Positions 60,200 through 64,000 of a stretch of DNA of 64,000 bases are shown here, one piece after another. Location of the stretch: NCBI GenBank assembly GCA_048886525.1, contig JBHLKP010000001.1, positions 1-64,000 of the forward strand. The letters run 5' to 3'. Under the pieces are notes generated by a model. That model was not told the DNA's origin. It saw only the letters and a list, made by a program, of their open reading frames with translations, and searched no databases. Position 1 is the stretch's first letter; each line of letters begins with the position of its first letter. The position numbers were made by a program, and so were the translations under genes. Source of the stretch: Hodarchaeum sp048886525. Its GTDB lineage: Archaea > Asgardarchaeota > Heimdallarchaeia > Hodarchaeales > Hodarchaeaceae.

Positions 60200-61612
60200 A
60201 TGAATAGGAAAGTGAAAGCGGAATTTTCAGAGAAATTAAAACCATATATTGGATCATTAAAACCCATTCAAGTAAATCTAAAAGAACATAAATCATTACT
60301 ACTTCTTATAACTACCGGATTTTTATTATATATAGCCTTCGTAATATTTGTTGTTATTTCAAGATTAAATAGGTCAACGCTAGTATTTGAGGTTTTATAC
60401 TTTGTACCTTTCATTACATATTGTTTAGTAATTTTTACAATAAAAAAGTATAGATTATATGACTCTTATAATTTTTTAAAGGTAATATTTATTTTTGTAG
60501 TTTTATTTCAATTATTGATATTAAGCACGGCAATATCATTATCAGATGATATATATCGATTTTACATGGAAGGTAAAGCAATCATTTCTGGCATTAATCC
60601 TTATTCTACTCCAATTGAGGATTTTCCTGCATATTTAAAGGATGATTTTTCTGATAAGGTGAATAATGCCGATATAACTTCTCCTTATCCTCCATTTGCT
60701 CTCCTTATATTTGCATTTATTTATTTAATAGGACAAGATCCAATTATTTTTCGATTAACATTTTCTATTAGCTTTTTAATATCCATTTTAGTATGCGATA
60801 GACTCATTCCTTATGATGAAAAATGGAAATTAGTGATCTATTCATGGAATCCATTAATACACATTGAAATCGCAAATGGTTCTCATTTTGAGTCTATCAT
60901 TATACTTGTCGTTATCCTCTCTATTCTTTCTATCCATTCAAATCATTCTACTACGGCTGGTACTCTCTTTCTTTTTGCTTCATTGCTTAAGTATTATCCA
61001 TTCTTCCTAGTTTTATTATATTGGAATAAACTAGATAAAAAAGGTAAGATGATTTGTATTCTTGGTTTCAGTTTATATTTAATTTATATTCTAGTAGATC
61101 CAGAGGTAATCTCTGGCGTTATAAGTTATGCAAATGATTTCTATTTCAATGCATTTTTCTTGTGGGTACTTTCAGAGCTGACTCAGAATTTTAATCTGGC
61201 AAAAGTAATTCTAGGAATTATATTCATTACTATATTAGTAGTTTTACTGATGAAATCTGACAGAACTCTATCAGAAGCCTCACGGAATGCTTCTATTATT
61301 CTGGGACTTCTTATCTTATTTCAACCAAGCTTTCATCCTTGGTATTTTCTGTGGTTATTTCCTTTCATTTTAATAAATAGAAAAACACCTTATAGCTGGA
61401 TTTTATTGTCTGGTTTCCTTATCTTGTCTTATCATGTCTATATAACATACGACGTGACACAAGAATGGAACGAATTGATATTAATTCGATTACTAGAATT
61501 CATACCATTCTTCCTTCTATTACTAATTCAATATCGTAGAAACCTGACCCAAATGATAAAAGATTTGAGATATAAAAAAAATAAAGAAGAAATTATCGAA
61601 CAATTGATATAA
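60200..61612 (+). CDS. GT-C polyprenol-sugar transferase (GT87/mannosyltransferase-like)
   Basis: 470 residues with about ten membrane helices. The luminal loop SLSDDIYRFYMEGKAIISGINPYSTP carries the DD-x-YR and NPY signature of GT-C mannosyltransferases, and SPYPPFALLIFAFIYLIGQDP is the second conserved segment. KYYPFFLVLLYW and FQPSFHPWYFLWLFPFILI also match. It should add mannose or a related sugar from a polyprenyl-phosphate donor outside the membrane. As last gene of the cluster, it may work with the membrane GT2 upstream. Confidence 0.87.
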   Translation: MNRKVKAEFSEKLKPYIGSLKPIQVNLKEHKSLLLLITTGFLLYIAFVIFVVISRLNRSTLVFEVLYFVPFITYCLVIFTIKKYRLYDSYNFLKVIFIFVVLFQLLILSTAISLSDDIYRFYMEGKAIISGINPYSTPIEDFPAYLKDDFSDKVNNADITSPYPPFALLIFAFIYLIGQDPIIFRLTFSISFLISILVCDRLIPYDEKWKLVIYSWNPLIHIEIANGSHFESIIILVVILSILSIHSNHSTTAGTLFLFASLLKYYPFFLVLLYWNKLDKKGKMICILGFSLYLIYILVDPEVISGVISYANDFYFNAFFLWVLSELTQNFNLAKVILGIIFITILVVLLMKSDRTLSEASRNASIILGLLILFQPSFHPWYFLWLFPFILINRKTPYSWILLSGFLILSYHVYITYDVTQEWNELILIRLLEFIPFFLLLLIQYRRNLTQMIKDLRYKKNKEEIIEQLI

Positions 61613-61858
61613 TGAATAGGAAATTTCAAATAAAAGAAGAACGCTGAATCAAAAATAAATTAAAAAGCAGGAATCATCAATCCAAATTATCCTTAAATAT
61701 TTTCATCATAGAATTAACTTTTTATTTAGATATATATAACCTAACTATTAACAGAAAATCTCAATAAAATTGAAAAGTAGAAGATTCAAATAGCAAAAAG
61801 AGTAATCACTTAATAACACTAGGTCCCTTGTTCTGAAACTTGGGAGGTCTCTAACTAG

Positions 61859-62824
61859 ATGGATTTATTGGATAATTATCTTCTTAATGAATTGAAGGGA
61901 AACTGTCGTGCATCCTATTCTAAACTAGCTGATAAATATGAGATATCAAAAGATGAAATTGGGATTAGGATTTCAAGACTTGTAGCTCAACATTTCATTT
62001 TGAAATTCACCGTTGTACCTTCTCCATCTCTTTTTGGTTACAATAAGGCAATACTTTGTTTTCGTTCAAGAGAACCGTTAGATGAGGATCGAATAACTCT
62101 TTTAGGGATTAATCCAAACGTTGAATTTATTTCTGTAGGTAGACCTTTATCTGAAGGGTTTTCATTAATATATTATCGGACATTAGATGAAATCGAAGAA
62201 GTAGTAAAATATTTTCAACAATTTCATCCCGAATTTGAAGAAATTAGGACATTTCCAATCCAAGATTTATCTGATGAGGACATAAAAGAACTAAAAAGAG
62301 ACTTAGTGTTATTATTTCAGAAAATAGATTGGTTAATGTTATCACACCTTAGAGGAGAAGGGCGTCTTTCATTAACTGACCTTTCTAAAAGAACTAATAT
62401 TGATTTAAAAACGATTGTTGAAAGATTAAACTTCCTTAGAACAAACGGATTAATCATCGAAACTATTAATATTAATCCTGGAAATCAACCAAGAAAATTA
62501 TGGGCAGTTTTTAGAATTGAATTAAGCCTTTTTACTCGACCATTGTACGAGGAATTGAAACGAGACCTTTCATCTCAATTTGGAGCATCTTTTTGGAGTT
62601 GTTGGAAGATTCTGGATCAACCTGCATTATTACTTAGTTTCTTTTGCGTGAATTTCCAGGAGTTTGAGAAAACTCAAACATACTTATCTGATATTCCAGG
62701 ATTGAAAAGTATTGAATACTTTTTAGGAGGGGCTACATATTATTTTCCAGACTTTAGAGATGAGCTATTAGAAGAAAAAAGAAGTCATGGTTGGTTTTCA
62801 CCAGAACAGTGGGTAGGTAGGTAA
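61859..62824 (+). CDS. Lrp/AsnC-like regulator with two HTH domains
   Basis: 321 residues. Each half begins with a helix-turn-helix (MDLLDNYLLNELKGNCRASYSKLADKYEIS and QKIDWLMLSHLRGEGRLSLTDLSKRTNI) and continues into a beta-rich region like the Lrp/AsnC ligand domain (ILCFRSREPLDEDRI; FWSCWKILDQPALLLSFFCV). The doubled plan suggests a fused pseudo-dimer, as in some archaeal transcription regulators. GGGAGGT lies 10 bases before the ATG. Its target is unknown; a ligand or amino acid may control it. Confidence 0.82.
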   Translation: MDLLDNYLLNELKGNCRASYSKLADKYEISKDEIGIRISRLVAQHFILKFTVVPSPSLFGYNKAILCFRSREPLDEDRITLLGINPNVEFISVGRPLSEGFSLIYYRTLDEIEEVVKYFQQFHPEFEEIRTFPIQDLSDEDIKELKRDLVLLFQKIDWLMLSHLRGEGRLSLTDLSKRTNIDLKTIVERLNFLRTNGLIIETININPGNQPRKLWAVFRIELSLFTRPLYEELKRDLSSQFGASFWSCWKILDQPALLLSFFCVNFQEFEKTQTYLSDIPGLKSIEYFLGGATYYFPDFRDELLEEKRSHGWFSPEQWVGR

Positions 62825-62894
62825 ATTTTTAATAATTCCTTGATGTTTTATAATATTAATAGCCAAACTCTTAAGAATAGCAAACACTTGAATA

Positions 62895-63545
62895 TTAAAG
62901 TGAGAGAGAATCAAAGCTATTGATCTTAATGATAGCTAAGGTTTCATTAATCGCTGATATTACTAAGGATGAGGTTTCAGAAATTAGCAGCTCCTGAATC
63001 ATTTTTGCTAGAGTTACAGGATCTCCATTTTTCATCATTCCTAAAGCGGCAACAGCCCCAGCTCTAACTACTGGAGATGAATCAGATTTCGCTAATCGCA
63101 AAATATCATTGGTAGCCTCTTCTATCTTTAATCGTCCTAGTGCACGTACGCAACGATCACGAATCTCATCACTAGGATCTCTTAAAAGCGAAAGCATCTT
63201 CTTTAATACTTCGGAGGAAGGTTTTTTACCGATATAACTAAAAGCAGAAATTGCATTACTTCTTACTGAAAGCATTGGGTCATTCAATAATGGTTCCAAT
63301 AAAGGAATTGCAACTTCTCCCTCTAAAAAGGCAAGAGCCATAACTGCTTCTCGACGTACTTCTTCTTCTGGATCAACCAGTGCTCGTTCCAATTTTGAAT
63401 GAACATTCAAGGGGAGATCTGTGATTTGGAGCTCTTCCATCTGACCAAGTCGTTTAACCGCTTCCGCTCGTCGATAGGAGCTTAATGACTTAATTTCTTT
63501 AAGAAAGTGCTCGAATCGATCTTTTTCACTTGAATTATTGGCCAC
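62895..63545 (-). CDS. HEAT-repeat (PBS-lyase-like) protein
   Basis: About 216 residues made of six or more HEAT-like repeats. The pattern is RREAVMALAFLEGEVAIPLLEPLLNDP, SVRSNAISAFSYIG, EIRDRCVRALGRL and VVRAGAVAALGMM. The fold is a curved alpha solenoid used for protein contacts, as in phycobilisome-lyase-type and other archaeal HEAT proteins. A TTG at 63557 is possible, but the GTG at 63545 has GGTG just upstream and starts MANNSSEKDRFEHF, so I prefer it. Its partner is unknown. It converges with the two-HTH regulator. Confidence 0.85.
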   Translation of the reverse strand: MANNSSEKDRFEHFLKEIKSLSSYRRAEAVKRLGQMEELQITDLPLNVHSKLERALVDPEEEVRREAVMALAFLEGEVAIPLLEPLLNDPMLSVRSNAISAFSYIGKKPSSEVLKKMLSLLRDPSDEIRDRCVRALGRLKIEEATNDILRLAKSDSSPVVRAGAVAALGMMKNGDPVTLAKMIQELLISETSSLVISAINETLAIIKINSFDSLSL

Positions 63546-64000
63546 GAATAACACCAATAGGAATGAATAGTTGAAGATACCTCAATTTAATCATATAAAA
63601 AATTCTTCTTTAAATGCAAAATGAAGTTATACAAAAAAAGTATTTTATCCATGTACTTGCCTGCTTGAAGGTAATTTCGAAATTGCAAATACTTTTTCGC
63701 AATTTATGCACAGAAGTGCACTCATTTAAAATGATAAAATTAGCCATAAAGCCAATCTATGTAAATTTAATGGAAAATTCACTTACAATTTTGAAAAAAA
63801 TTAAATCTTCTTCTGTTGTTTTAGGGATTATCGATCTTAATTATCTATTAATTTTCTAGAAACTCACTAGCAGACAGAATAATCCTCTCGCTTATTTTAA
63901 GGAGTTTAATTTTAAGTTGGTGGAAAGAGTGATTGAATTTTATTCTACGAGCGAAATGGACTTTTATGGTTTTCCTTCAATCTAAGATAGTATTATTTCA
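63546..64000. other. Right-end intergenic stretch
   Basis: Holds the promoter side of the HEAT gene. An 81-codon plus-strand frame (63614-63859) exists but has low-complexity content and no ribosome site. A last short frame near 63905-63987 ends in TAA and could be a gene remnant. Neither is supported. Confidence 0.35.

Noticed and set aside
63614..63859. 81-codon plus-strand frame near the right end
   Set aside because: Low-complexity translation with no ribosome site; placed in the upstream region of the HEAT gene.
1..64000. tRNA, rRNA, CRISPR arrays, transposases, phage genes and integration sites
   Set aside because: Looked for by eye: no cloverleaf with a T-loop, no repeat-spacer array and no recombinase or transposase motif. 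Short or intron-containing tRNAs could still be missed.

Overview
The window is an AT-rich piece of archaeal chromosome, most likely from an Asgard archaeon (Promethearchaeota; the lineage cannot be named from the sequence alone). Support comes from a Rab/Ras-type small GTPase lying near a tandem Roadblock/LC7 protein, a second protein that looks like a GTPase without its P-loop, archaeal type II GAPDH, archaeal inositol-1-phosphate synthase, a family B DNA polymerase, TATA-like boxes upstream of genes, and frequent TTG/GTG starts with Shine-Dalgarno sequences. I found no rRNA, convincing tRNA, CRISPR array, transposase or phage gene.

Layout. 0-5 kb: the tail of an unknown gene, an MFS transporter fused to a PhoU/DUF47-like domain (probably from a CTG start), and PolB. 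5-11 kb: a giant membrane-anchored alpha-2-macroglobulin with an intact thioester motif. 11-16 kb: a DinB-like gene with an apparently broken 5' end, a small orphan gene with its own promoter, a Pro-rich protein, inositol-phosphate synthase, acylphosphatase and a zinc-ribbon protein. 16-19 kb: the small GTPase, a helical-repeat protein and the double Roadblock protein. 19-24 kb: a winged-helix/GAPDH operon, a paralogue of that winged-helix protein, a GalT-like HIT protein and a protein with partial RtcB-like motifs.

24-36 kb is a surface-glycan region: a huge GT-C-like membrane protein, a GT2/flippase-like/PIG-V-like overlapping trio, and a complete dTDP-L-rhamnose operon (rmlA-C-D-B). A decayed FAD-dependent oxidoreductase gene lies antisense at its end. 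36-40.5 kb holds a two-gene FtsX/LolD-type ABC system, then a minus-strand set of a ParA/MinD ATPase, a coiled-coil winged-helix protein and another winged-helix protein. Palindromes and repeated boxes surround this set, which resembles a partition cassette.

40.7-56 kb is mixed metabolism and surface proteins: a beta-helix protein, a methyltransferase, an S9 peptidase, an MFS transporter, a GNAT-YoaP protein, an alpha/beta hydrolase, a CaiB-type CoA-transferase, two PflA-like radical SAM proteins, a CBS fragment, a pseudo-GTPase candidate and the relic of an ABC-2 permease. 56-61.6 kb is a second glycan/sulfur cluster (TsuA-like transporter, GT2, TIGR04282-type transferase, membrane GT2, GT-C mannosyltransferase). 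The end carries a two-HTH Lrp-like regulator and a HEAT-repeat protein.

Together the two glycan regions could supply lipid-linked sugars, translocation and rhamnose for decorating surface proteins such as the macroglobulin and the beta-helix protein. The GTPase/Roadblock genes and the ParA-like set are the most distinctive regulatory and cytoskeletal features. All functional calls come from reading motifs by eye; no database search was run.
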